Assembly: GCF_003992255.1 (NCBI RefSeq)
Contig: NZ_RQVA01000011.1
Location: 6,374 to 70,373 of the forward strand
DNA from: F0422 sp003992255
Lineage (GTDB): Bacteria; Bacillota; Negativicutes; Veillonellales; Veillonellaceae
DNA length: 64,000 bases
Reading direction: 5' to 3'
Shown here piece by piece: positions 36,101 to 43,571 of this stretch. The notes under the pieces were generated by a model. The model searched no databases. It was given only the letters and a program-made list of their open reading frames with translations, and was not told the DNA's origin. The first letter of the stretch is position 1; the number at the start of each line of letters is the position of its first letter. The translations under genes and the position numbers were made by a program.

Positions 36101-36929
36101 AGCACGGTTTACCCATACCTATCCGTATGAAACTTCCACACAACGAGCAGCAAAGATTTCTGTATCGGAAATTAAACGGCGCTTTGTAGAGCTAGAAGAA
36201 TTAGCCAAACAGATGATAGAACCAATATATGGAGTAGAAAGGCTGCAGGTCGCGGTACCAAGTGATGCTCAATATGACGCACATGATATTGTGATAGAGG
36301 ATGAAAGTATAGGATTCCCTATGCAGGGTACTCCTATGGAGCTAGATACCTTAGGAATAGAGGACTTTGAAGAGGACTTAGGACCTTTTGCAGTGACCTT
36401 ACAATCGATGGAAGAAACTGTACCTATGCAAAGTGGGGCTCGTTGGGGCACATTGATGCATACTGTGATGCAGTGGTTGCCATTACAATCCTATACACGA
36501 CCCGCGCTGCGTAAAGCCTTAGATACTTTAACCTTACAAGGATATCTATCCGAAGATGAACGAAAAGTTATTAGTGAAAAGCGTGTGTATGATTTCTTTC
36601 ATAGTGAACTAGGACAGCGATTGCTCAGATCTAAGCGTGTGGAACGAGAGTTGCCATTTAGTATGCTATTTCCAGCCAATCGTGTGTATCCAGAGATGGT
36701 AGACGGAGAAGAATTGTTCCTACAAGGGATCATCGATACGGCGTTCTTAGAAGAGGATGCGTGGGTCTTGGTAGATTACAAAACGGACCGTTTAGAAGAA
36801 GCAGAATTAATAGAACGGTATCGTATCCAGTTGATGCTCTATAAAGAGGCGTTGGAACGATTGACACCATACCCTGTAAAAGAAGTATATATTTACTCCT
36901 TCCGATTAGAACGATCTATACCTGTGTAA
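33096..36929 (+). CDS. addA: AddA helicase-nuclease subunit
   Basis: A 1277-residue UvrD-type helicase with a nuclease tail. Walker A is SAAAGSGKTAVL (about 29-40), Ia is VVTFTKAAAAEMK, motif II is VDEYQDTN, III is GDVKQSIYGFR, IV is QNFRSH, V is IMTIHKSKGLEFPVVF, and VI is LYVALTRPKDKL. The C-terminal nuclease has GIIDTAFLEEDAWVLVDYKT and QLMLYKEAL. With AddB it unwinds and degrades ends until Chi and loads RecA. GAGGAG is upstream, inside the addB end. Confidence 0.95.
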   Translation: MKWTKAQQSAIDAPKPGALPSQTVLVSAAAGSGKTAVLVERMIQRLKRRELTIQELMVVTFTKAAAAEMKARIGVKLAEEFQETRDPYLEEQLNMLPSAHISTLHSFCQWVIRSYFYKLDIDPSFTVGNEGELALMRQDVLDAVLLEAYETGAHNIYDVSDMFSTDRSDGQLREMLLQIYFFALAQSQPMRWLETACDRYRQALTMPMVETLWGSAFWKEQQRQIEYLLGRFERAQQLAAMGQGFDKWMEKVSELQTLLQAMAQATEWDAMQVAVQGISGFSFPVLRATKAMNEGDPAILSEIKAILTEGKTLLQGMAVGAFGITEADWQEQIQTLLPLVEGIMGLVKDFHGRFQEVKQEAGMIDFSDLEHLCLALLVDPDSQETLLPSEVALELQDTFKEVMVDEYQDTNGVQEAIVNLVSKEDNRFYVGDVKQSIYGFRMADPQLFMDKYHHFSHDENSMTRRIDLSQNFRSHDAILAVTNFIFSQIMTEDGAGLTYGEAEALHTGRVVEDPPSNWIGGDVEVHVLCCDTDKAQEDEEAEELENDEKEMLFVIKKIQELREQGALVQDKDGSFRPMEWRDIVILKRSISGSANRMIELLRHAGIPAYAEEKTGYFSAMEVQFVLSLLQIIDNPEQDLPMAIVLQSPLIGMDANDLGRLRIAVGEDSLWSGLRHFVETEGNPAWIRFVDSMDTWRTMSRRQGITDLIWHIYETLHVVEYVSAMPNGLVRRGNVLALYDRAKQYESGNYRGLFRFLRFIESLQASGQDLSVAKTVSEADNVVRIMTIHKSKGLEFPVVFLMGTQKKFNKMDLNRSLLLHKEYGLGLKGYFPDLRVLYSSLPWLFVRQVLEEDLKAEEERILYVALTRPKDKLFITGFMKGSINGSTDRPATKKMGELVAPILQWGEAALTKEHILDCNSYLDWILRSMARHVQGGTDLRRFAEVESPQFPDIPYKECPFVLHVHDGNDYAVMEAERPAADGKLQLVERQEPVETPPLEPTLEARFTHTYPYETSTQRAAKISVSEIKRRFVELEELAKQMIEPIYGVERLQVAVPSDAQYDAHDIVIEDESIGFPMQGTPMELDTLGIEDFEEDLGPFAVTLQSMEETVPMQSGARWGTLMHTVMQWLPLQSYTRPALRKALDTLTLQGYLSEDERKVISEKRVYDFFHSELGQRLLRSKRVERELPFSMLFPANRVYPEMVDGEELFLQGIIDTAFLEEDAWVLVDYKTDRLEEAELIERYRIQLMLYKEALERLTPYPVKEVYIYSFRLERSIPV

Positions 36930-37009
36930 ATGACTTTCCTTAAGCAACATACAATAGATGCTATAGAATATAAGGGGTTGTCAGGGAATAGCATTACATA
37001 CGAGGGGCG

Positions 37010-37025
37010 GTAACAAAATAGTTCC
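37010..37025 (+). repeat. Repeat copy B: 16-bp motif before a double terminator
   Basis: Identical to 24194-24209 (GTAACAAAATAGTTCC), and again followed by a hairpin (37031) and an AAAGGGTCC hairpin (37092) in a convergent gap. See copy A. Confidence 0.75.
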
Positions 37026-37030
37026 CAATA

Positions 37031-37074
37031 AAATAGAGGAAAGTTGATCAAAAAGTATCAACTTTCCTCTATTT
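37031..37074. terminator. Bidirectional terminator between addA and the AGCS symporter
   Basis: A perfect 18-bp stem (37031-37048 with 37057-37074; core AGAGGAAAGTTGAT) is followed by TTT. The core matches the terminator at 45424. Confidence 0.92.
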
Positions 37075-37091
37075 TTTATATTTTAATAGGC

Positions 37092-37114
37092 AAAAGGGTC
37101 CCGAAGGACCCTTT
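37092..37114 (-). terminator. Terminator of the AGCS symporter gene
   Basis: The perfect 9-bp stem AAAGGGTCC/GGACCCTTT (loop CGAA), reading into TTTT on the minus strand, lies 10 bp after the stop of the minus-strand gene. Confidence 0.88.
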
Positions 37115-37124
37115 CAGTATGTCA

Positions 37125-38549
37125 TTATTCGTTTTCGTGACCTTTATGCCACCAAGTAATACCTTTTTGAGTTGGTAAGATATCGCGGACGAAGATTGGA
37201 TCTTCGATGCCTTCTGCTTTTTGAGCAAAGTAATCTTTCAATGCAATGGTAGCTAATTTTCCTAGGCGTAGGATAGTAGTTACGTTACATAATACTAGGA
37301 AGGCCATGAATAAGTCAGCTAAATTCCAAACAAAGTTTAATTCGGATACACAACCGATATATACCATGATAATTACAAGAGCACGGAATAGATTGATGGC
37401 AAACTTGTTGTTTTTTGTCATGTGTGCAATGTTTACTTCACCATAGAAATAGTTGCCGATGATGGAGCTGTAGGCAAACATGAATACAAATAAAGCAATC
37501 AAAGCAGGCGCCCAGGAGCCTAATTGTTGACCAATACTATGTTGTACTAATGCTATCCCTGTTAAATCTGTGTGAGCATAATCGCCAGATACTAAGACGA
37601 TGAATGCAGAAGCGCTACATACAAGAATTGTATCTACGAATACTCCAAGGGACATGATTAAACCTTGTTTTACAGGGTGGTTTACATCAGCAGAAGCAGA
37701 TGCGTTTGGTACAGAACCTTCGCCGGCTTCGTTGGAGAATAGACCACGTTTGATCCCTTGCATAACAGCAGCGCCCACAAATCCACCTGCGGCAGAATCA
37801 AATGTGAAAGCATTTGTGAAGATAGCTGCGATAACGGATGGGAACACAGAGATGTTAGCAAGGACAATGTATATAGAAATTAACACATATAGACCAGCCA
37901 TGAATGGCACTAAAAACTCAGCTGTTTGGGCAATACGTTTTGCACCACCGAAAATAACAAGAGCGGATAAAACGGCTACGATAATACCAGATAAGGAAGG
38001 ATCAATATTCCATGGTTGTAACGATAAAGCAATTGTATTTGCTTGCACAGAGTTATAGATTAAACCATAGGTTACACTGATGAGAATTGCAAATACAATG
38101 GATAGAAATGGACTGTTTAATCCATGACGAATGTAGTAGGAAGGACCACCGCGGAAGGACCCATCAGGACGGCGTTCTTTGTAAATTTGCCCTAATGTAT
38201 TCTCGATGAAACTTGTAGCGGAACCTAAAATAGCGATGAACCACATCCAGAAGATAGCGCCTGGGCCACCTAGTGAGATAGCGATAGCAATACCAGCGAT
38301 GTTGCCTACACCTACGTGAGAAGCGACACTGATACAAAATGCTTGGAATGGGGAAATGTGATGATCACCTTTACTTTTTTCAATAGCGCCCGTTTTTAAG
38401 ATACGGAACATTTCAGGAATTTTACGTACTTGCACAAATTTTGTGATAGACGTAAACCAAAATCCTGCAATGATGAGAAGTGCGATGATAATGTAATTCC
38501 ATAGAAACCCATTGACATCGCCAATTAGTTGTGAGATTTGTTCTTGCAT
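37125..38549 (-). CDS. Sodium:alanine symporter (AGCS family)
   Basis: A 474-residue membrane protein with about 10-11 hydrophobic segments. Family signatures are SVASHVGVGNIAGIAIAISL, GPGAIFWMWFIAILGSATSF, RGGPSYYIRHG and KRGLFSNEAGEGSVPNASAS. It imports alanine or glycine with Na+. ATG 38549 is chosen because AAAGGA is 7 nt upstream; the frame extends seven codons further without a site. Confidence 0.92.
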   Translation of the reverse strand: MQEQISQLIGDVNGFLWNYIIIALLIIAGFWFTSITKFVQVRKIPEMFRILKTGAIEKSKGDHHISPFQAFCISVASHVGVGNIAGIAIAISLGGPGAIFWMWFIAILGSATSFIENTLGQIYKERRPDGSFRGGPSYYIRHGLNSPFLSIVFAILISVTYGLIYNSVQANTIALSLQPWNIDPSLSGIIVAVLSALVIFGGAKRIAQTAEFLVPFMAGLYVLISIYIVLANISVFPSVIAAIFTNAFTFDSAAGGFVGAAVMQGIKRGLFSNEAGEGSVPNASASADVNHPVKQGLIMSLGVFVDTILVCSASAFIVLVSGDYAHTDLTGIALVQHSIGQQLGSWAPALIALFVFMFAYSSIIGNYFYGEVNIAHMTKNNKFAINLFRALVIIMVYIGCVSELNFVWNLADLFMAFLVLCNVTTILRLGKLATIALKDYFAQKAEGIEDPIFVRDILPTQKGITWWHKGHENE

Positions 38550-38681
38550 AAGGACATCCTTTCTTTTCACATGGACAAAGCATATATTCTATAGTATATC
38601 ATAGGAAGGCTTATAAATTCTAGAAACTTGTAGAGATACCAATAAAATATGAAAAAATATCTATCCATGAGGTGAAAAAGG

Positions 38682-38690
38682 TGTTACAAT
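38682..38690 (+). promoter_or_regulatory. Extended -10 promoter of the potE-like gene
   Basis: TG-T-TACAAT (38682-38690) predicts transcription from about 38697, directly before the folded leader. Confidence 0.6.
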
Positions 38691-38723
38691 GAATCGATAT
38701 ATAAATGGGACTGCGTAGCTACA

Positions 38724-38811
38724 TCCAAACTCATTCCGTAAGGACTAGCTATGCTAGCGGTTTTGATGATACGGAAACTTGAAATAGATTCAAGTGATGT
38801 TTGGAAAGGGG
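38724..38811 (+). promoter_or_regulatory. Compact three-way-junction leader RNA before the potE-like gene
   Basis: P1: TCCAAAC+TCA (38724-38733) pairs with TGA-T-GTTTGGA (38795-38805, one bulge). P2: TTCCGTA/TACGGAA (38734-38740, 38770-38776) has an inner CTAGC/GCTAG hairpin. P3: CTTGAA/TTCAAG (38778-38783, 38789-38794). Only A38777 is unpaired at the junction. P1 ends in the ribosome-binding site AAAGGGG (38805-38811), so folding could control translation. The class is not recognised. Confidence 0.6.
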
Positions 38812-38819
38812 CTTGATAC

Positions 38820-40151
38820 ATGAACACCACCGCTAAAAAAATGTCTGTATTCCAACTGACGTCCATTGTGGCAGCTAATATGTTGGGTGCTGGAATTATT
38901 ATGCTACCATCTCAGTTAGCACAGGTAGGTACCATATCTATCTTATCGTGGTTAGTGACCGTGTTTGGGTCGTTAACTTTAGCATATATTTTTGCTCAAT
39001 GTGGGCTATTTACGAAAAAGCATGGAGGCCTAGGGGGCTATGTAGAATATGGCTTTGGTCGCACAGGACACTTTATGGCAAACTATTCCTATGCCATATC
39101 CTTGGTGATCGCCAATGTAGCGATAGCAATTTCAATCATTGGCTATGGAGCTGTGCTATTTGACTTGACACCGACGCCATTAGAAGTCAGTGTAGCCACC
39201 ATTATTTTGCTCATAGTAACAGCACTCGTCAATGTACGAGGTAATGCTAGCACAGGGCGTATTAGTAACATTACCATTTGGGGCACCATGCTACCAGTTT
39301 TATTTATTGGGGCCTTTGGCTGGTATTGGTTTGATTTAGATATGTATTTATCTGCATGGAATCCGCAACACTTACCAACATTTGATGCGGTAAGTCAATC
39401 GATTTCATTGACATTATGGGGATTTTTAGGGTTTGAATCTGCTGCAGCAAATGCAGATGCCGTAGAAAACCCTAAGAAAAACGTTCCCATTGCGACATTT
39501 TTTGGCACTTTGGCAGTAGCCGTGGTGTATATTGTATCGACAAATATTATGGCCGGGATTATTCCTAACCTAGAGTTAGTGAACTCTACGGCGCCATTTG
39601 GTCTTGTTTTTGCCTACATGTTTGATGGTGTAGTAGGTAAATTTGTGATGGCCTTGATGGCAATTTCCTGCTTTGGTGCTATCATGGGATGGCAATTCAC
39701 ATTGAGCCGTGTCTTCAAAGGCTGTGCAGAGGCAGGATTCTTTCCTAAGGTATTCGCTCGTGTAAACCGAGCAGATTCACCAGTGCGTGGGATCGTGATT
39801 CTCTTGGTGTTGCAAGGGGTCATGGCCTTGATGACGACCGATGAAAGCTTGAGTGAACAGTTTGCAGAGTTGGTGAACTTAGCGGTAGTGACGAATGTAT
39901 TCCCTTACATTCTATGCTGCTTTGCGGTAAACAAAATGCTTGCTGTAGAAGGAGCTCCTGTATCGTTGCGTCGATTGATCTATGTGATGAGCTTTATTGC
40001 TATCGTCTATGATAGCTATGCTATCTATGCGAGTGGATCCATGCCAATGCAAGGGGGTGCCATTGTGATTGCCTTTGGTTATGTGGCATATCAAGCGGCA
40101 TTTCATTGGAGACCTCGTTTGGTGAAAGCCATTGGTAAGGGCGCAAATTAA
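38820..40151 (+). CDS. potE: PotE-like polyamine (putrescine/ornithine) antiporter
   Basis: A 443-residue, 12-helix APC transporter. It follows E. coli PotE closely over its length: QLTSIVAANMLGAGIIMLPS, HGGLGGYVEYGFGRTGHFMA, NYSYAISLVIANVAIAISII, LTLWGFLGFESAAANADAVE, NSTAPFGLVFAYMF, GAIMGWQFTLSRVFK. PotE exchanges putrescine for ornithine or takes up putrescine. Lysine/cadaverine (CadB) use is possible, and relevant because Veillonella peptidoglycan is known to carry polyamines. No decarboxylase gene is adjacent. A structured leader lies upstream. Confidence 0.87.
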   Translation: MNTTAKKMSVFQLTSIVAANMLGAGIIMLPSQLAQVGTISILSWLVTVFGSLTLAYIFAQCGLFTKKHGGLGGYVEYGFGRTGHFMANYSYAISLVIANVAIAISIIGYGAVLFDLTPTPLEVSVATIILLIVTALVNVRGNASTGRISNITIWGTMLPVLFIGAFGWYWFDLDMYLSAWNPQHLPTFDAVSQSISLTLWGFLGFESAAANADAVENPKKNVPIATFFGTLAVAVVYIVSTNIMAGIIPNLELVNSTAPFGLVFAYMFDGVVGKFVMALMAISCFGAIMGWQFTLSRVFKGCAEAGFFPKVFARVNRADSPVRGIVILLVLQGVMALMTTDESLSEQFAELVNLAVVTNVFPYILCCFAVNKMLAVEGAPVSLRRLIYVMSFIAIVYDSYAIYASGSMPMQGGAIVIAFGYVAYQAAFHWRPRLVKAIGKGAN

Positions 40152-40258
40152 TAAAATAGAATATAAAGTGAATGCATGCACATATAAAAGTTTAGTCATA
40201 TTTTGTAAAACTTCATGAAACTTTCATAAATATTGTGTATTATATTCTCAGAAGTGTT

Positions 40259-40305
40259 AATACTGTATCAAGAACTACGTTTTGGTACAGTATTTCTTTT
40301 TTCTT
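40259..40305 (+). terminator. Terminator after the potE-like gene
   Basis: A 15-bp stem with G-U pairs (40259-40273 with 40280-40294) is followed by a T-rich tract (TCTTTTTTCTTTC). It lies 107 bp after the potE stop and 207 bp before the next adhesin, so it could also act in that gene's leader. The remaining 200 bp of the gap hold no recognisable gene. Confidence 0.82.
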
Positions 40306-40511
40306 TCATAGTGTCGATAGTCATGAGGATAAGGAATTTTTTTGAAGTTAAATCCTATGTTCCTACTATCCATTGATGAAAGATAAATATCAAATATAGA
40401 GGTATAACAATAGTTGTAAAATTTATATGTATACTGGGCATATACATGGTAGTGTCATGTATGTAATGGGAAGATACACATACGTATTGAGTGATAGAAA
40501 GGTGAATAGAA

Positions 40512-42446
40512 ATGAATCAAATGTATCGAGTTGTATGGAACAAAACAAAAAATATGTATGTAGTAGTGTCTGAATTGGCGAGTACTGTCAATGGTAAAGC
40601 AGTGAAAGCAGGCGTATTAGGTGCTGTTTTAGCAGTAACAGCTTTTGTAGGGCCTGTACATGCTGCATTGAATGAAGCGGGTACTGGTGGAGACTCAAAT
40701 GTTGCTTTTGGAGAAGCCTCCTCAGCACAAGGAGCTAATAGCGTAGCTATCGGTAATAATGCTAGTACCGAAGGGGCTAATACAGTGGCACAAGGCGTAG
40801 GGGCTCTAGCAAAAGAAGCGAATAGTGTTGCTATTGGTGCGAATGCTAGTACTACAGGTGAAAATGCAGTAGCTATTGGCACAGGTAGTAAATCTGGTAG
40901 TGCTGGTAATAGTGGACAGTCTACCGTAGCTATTGGTGGTAGTGCGCAAGCTACAAGCAATCGTGCAGTTGCTATTGGGGATAGTGCCAAATCTTCTTGG
41001 TATGGTATTGCTATTGGTGCTCGTGTAGAAGCAAATCCTACAAGTGTCGCCATTGGTGGTGGTTACAATGCAGCAGAAGCAGCTAGAACAACGATGCCAC
41101 ATTCTGTCGCATTGGGTACTTATGCAAAAACAACGGCAGCAGTAGATACAGCAGAAGCTACAGTGACAGCAAATGGTACATCCTTAAAATTCACTGGCTT
41201 TGCAGGTGATGGAAAAGCGAATGGAGAAGGATTTGTTGTCTCTATTGGTACAGCGGGTAAAGAAAAGCAAATCCAAAATGTAGCAGCAGGTCAAATTACG
41301 GCTACATCTACAGATGCAGTGAATGGTAGCCAATTACATGCTGTAGCAAGCACGATGAGCACTATCGCAGGGTCTGTAAAAACTATCTTAGGCGGCAATG
41401 CAGCCGTAGCAGACACAGGTGCTATTACAATGACAAATATTGGTGGCACAGGCAAGAATACAATTGAAGAATCTATTAAAGCAACAAAAACAGAAGTAGC
41501 AGCAGGGAAAAATGTAACTGTAACTCCATCTACTGGTGCAAATGGCCAATCTGTGTATACCGTGGCAGTTAAAGACGATATTACATTGAATAGTGTTACA
41601 ACAGGTACTACAAAAGTAGATGCTAATGGTGTTACTATTGGTGGTAAAAATTATGTATCCTCTAATGGATTAAATGCAAATGGCCAAGCTGTTACCAATG
41701 TGGGTAATGGAAGTATTGTAGCTGATTCTAAAGATGCTGTGAATGGCGGACAATTACATAGTGAACTTGAGAAAAAGGCTGATAAATCTGAGCTAAATAC
41801 AATGAAACAAGATGTGAATACTGTTAAAGAGACTGTAAATACTATCAAAAAAGATGTATCCACAACTAAAGAGGCTGTTGGAAAAAATACAACTGAGATT
41901 TCTAATATTAAGAAAGATGTTTCTAAGGTGAAACAAGACGTGAATACAGTGAAAAATGATGTATCTACTATGAAAGACAGCATTGAAGAAACAATTAACG
42001 AAAAAATAAAAGAGATCAATGCTAATACATCTAATACCAGTCAAAATATGAATGCCTTAGAAAACCGTGTAAACTCTCGCATGGACAAAGCAGTAGCTGG
42101 TTCTGCAGCCTTGGCAGCATTACATCCATTAGATTTTGATGAAAATGACAAATGGAATGTGGCGGCAGGCTATGGTAGTTATGGCAGCGGTAATGCGCTA
42201 GCATTAGGTGCTTTCTACCGTCCTAATGAAGACACTATGTTCAGCATTGGTGGTGCTATGGGCAATGGCCAAAATATGGTCAATGTAGGCGTGAGCCTTA
42301 AATTAGGCCAACATAATGGTGTATCCAAATCCAGAAAGGCTATGGCTCAAGAAATTGATGTTTTAAAAGCTCAATTGCAAGAACAAGATCAAAAAATTGC
42401 TATGTTGATGAATGCTATGGCAAATATACAACAAGCAGGAAAATAA
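40512..42446 (+). CDS. YadA-like trimeric autotransporter adhesin with head domain
   Basis: A 644-residue type Vc adhesin. The ESPR-type signal (MNQMYRVVWNKTKNMYVVVS) has cleavage near VHAAL. The head (about 55-215) has the 14-15-residue left-handed beta-roll repeats SVAIGNNAS, SVAIGANAS, AVAIGTGSK, TVAIGGSAQ. Neck motifs are ATSTDAVNGSQLHAV and DSKDAVNGGQLHSE. The coiled-coil stalk has heptad KKDVSTTKEAV units. The anchor is near 535-600 (SAALAALHPLDFDENDKWNV, AAGYGSYGSGNALALGAFY). About 45 coiled-coil residues follow the barrel. AAAGGTG precedes the ATG. Confidence 0.93.
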   Translation: MNQMYRVVWNKTKNMYVVVSELASTVNGKAVKAGVLGAVLAVTAFVGPVHAALNEAGTGGDSNVAFGEASSAQGANSVAIGNNASTEGANTVAQGVGALAKEANSVAIGANASTTGENAVAIGTGSKSGSAGNSGQSTVAIGGSAQATSNRAVAIGDSAKSSWYGIAIGARVEANPTSVAIGGGYNAAEAARTTMPHSVALGTYAKTTAAVDTAEATVTANGTSLKFTGFAGDGKANGEGFVVSIGTAGKEKQIQNVAAGQITATSTDAVNGSQLHAVASTMSTIAGSVKTILGGNAAVADTGAITMTNIGGTGKNTIEESIKATKTEVAAGKNVTVTPSTGANGQSVYTVAVKDDITLNSVTTGTTKVDANGVTIGGKNYVSSNGLNANGQAVTNVGNGSIVADSKDAVNGGQLHSELEKKADKSELNTMKQDVNTVKETVNTIKKDVSTTKEAVGKNTTEISNIKKDVSKVKQDVNTVKNDVSTMKDSIEETINEKIKEINANTSNTSQNMNALENRVNSRMDKAVAGSAALAALHPLDFDENDKWNVAAGYGSYGSGNALALGAFYRPNEDTMFSIGGAMGNGQNMVNVGVSLKLGQHNGVSKSRKAMAQEIDVLKAQLQEQDQKIAMLMNAMANIQQAGK

Positions 42447-42467
42447 TAAAAAACTAAAGTGAATATG

Positions 42468-42512
42468 AAAAAGAGGAAGATGGCTGATTAAAAGTCAATC
42501 TTCCTCTTTTTT
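42468..42512. terminator. Terminator of the YadA-like adhesin gene
   Basis: A 14-bp stem (42468-42481 with 42498-42511, AAAAAGAGGAAGAT) is followed by T. It is a member of the AGAGGAA terminator family. The gap 42513-42860 after it has no gene that I can recognise. It contains only short inverted repeats, e.g. ACAGGT/ACCTGT near 42604 and 42651. Confidence 0.9.
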
Positions 42513-42860
42513 ATAAATATATAAAAAATAAATGGGGCTGTATAACAGGTAGAATTTATGATTTGTGAAATACAATTTATATGTAGGGGGATATATTCGT
42601 TAAACAGGTGAAATCAAGATGATAATTGTCGCATATATAAACCTGTATTTATCAGGGTTATCTACTGTTATGGATGGTTGCGTATAGTCTAGATAAAGCC
42701 TTATCTTAAGGGGGTTGTAGACCTTTGCGAAATGAATACTTTAAAACTTGATTTTAAATATCTAGTTATGCTATATTTGAAAAGCAATGTACATATAAAG
42801 GTAGATTGTAAGTTTGTTGTGATCATGCATTATGCATTTCACATAATACTAATTATAGGT

Positions 42861-42888
42861 AAAGGACTGACACTTGTGTCAGTCCTTT
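42861..42888. terminator. Hairpin ending the mscL transcript
   Basis: AAAGGACTGACAC and its complement (42861-42888) with a very short loop lie 60 bp beyond the mscL stop on the minus strand. The T runs are short on both sides. Confidence 0.65.
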
Positions 42889-42949
42889 CCTATTAGCATT
42901 AAATAAAGTTAAAATTCAAAAAGATTGATGCTAGTATTTGGGGAATCTA

Positions 42950-43393
42950 TCATTCTTTGATAGCCAGTTCGGCTGTGCAGTGAGGACAACGTGTTGCATC
43001 GTCAGCAATAGCTTCACGGCAATAGTCGCATTTGCGGGCTTCCACCGGTGCTTCTGCAGGTGTAAATCGCTTGATTTGGCTGATAACAGTGAAAATACAG
43101 AGCGCAATGATAAGGAACTCAAACACTGTATTCAAGAAAAGACCATAGGCTATCATAGGGATCCCAGCTGCTTTTGCTTCTGCAAAGGTAGTGGGAGCGG
43201 CACCAGTAGTTAAAGGGATAAATAAATTCGAAAAGTCTACCCCGCCTAATAATAAACCGATAGGAGGCATCACCACATCGTTTACTAAAGAAGTAACAAT
43301 TTTACCAAACGCAGCACCAATGATAACACCGACTGCTAAATCTACTACATTACCACGCATAGCAAAGTCTTTGAAATCTTTTAAAAAACTCAT
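42950..43393 (-). CDS. mscL: Large-conductance mechanosensitive channel with zinc ribbon
   Basis: A 147-residue MscL. TM1 is in RGNVVDLAVGVIIGAAFGKI with VTSLVNDVVMPPIG, TM2 is in NTVFEFLIIALCIFTVI, and a basic IKRF follows. Instead of the usual amphipathic C-terminal bundle it ends in a Cys4 zinc ribbon (CDYCREAIADDATRCPHC, about 124-141). It opens under membrane tension during osmotic downshock. ATG 43393 has GGAG upstream; the 19-codon extension to 43450 has no site. Confidence 0.93.
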   Translation of the reverse strand: MSFLKDFKDFAMRGNVVDLAVGVIIGAAFGKIVTSLVNDVVMPPIGLLLGGVDFSNLFIPLTTGAAPTTFAEAKAAGIPMIAYGLFLNTVFEFLIIALCIFTVISQIKRFTPAEAPVEARKCDYCREAIADDATRCPHCTAELAIKE

Positions 43394-43520
43394 TATAATC
43401 TCCATTTCAAAATGCATAATATAAAAGACATAATCTATATTATACTGCAATTACATCGAAAAAGATAGATATAAAGACAGAAGTTTAGATGGCTAGATAA
43501 GCGATGATGTATAGATTGCA

Positions 43521-43568
43521 AAAAAGCTGTCACACCATATGGGATAAGCCCAATGAATGACAGCTTTT
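43521..43568 (-). terminator. Terminator of the DeoR-family gene
   Basis: AAAAGCTGTCA pairs with TGACAGCTTTT around a 25-nt loop, reading into TTTTT on the minus strand just after the stop at 43572. Confidence 0.8.
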
Positions 43569-43571
43569 GTA

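Noticed and set aside
40517..41053. A 178-codon minus-strand frame inside the YadA-like adhesin
   Set aside because: Antisense shadow of the head repeats; no start signal and no recognisable protein.
42513..42860. Search for a gene or structured RNA in the gap after the YadA-like adhesin
   Set aside because: Only short weak inverted repeats and no coding start; I could not support 6S RNA, tmRNA or an insertion-sequence remnant.
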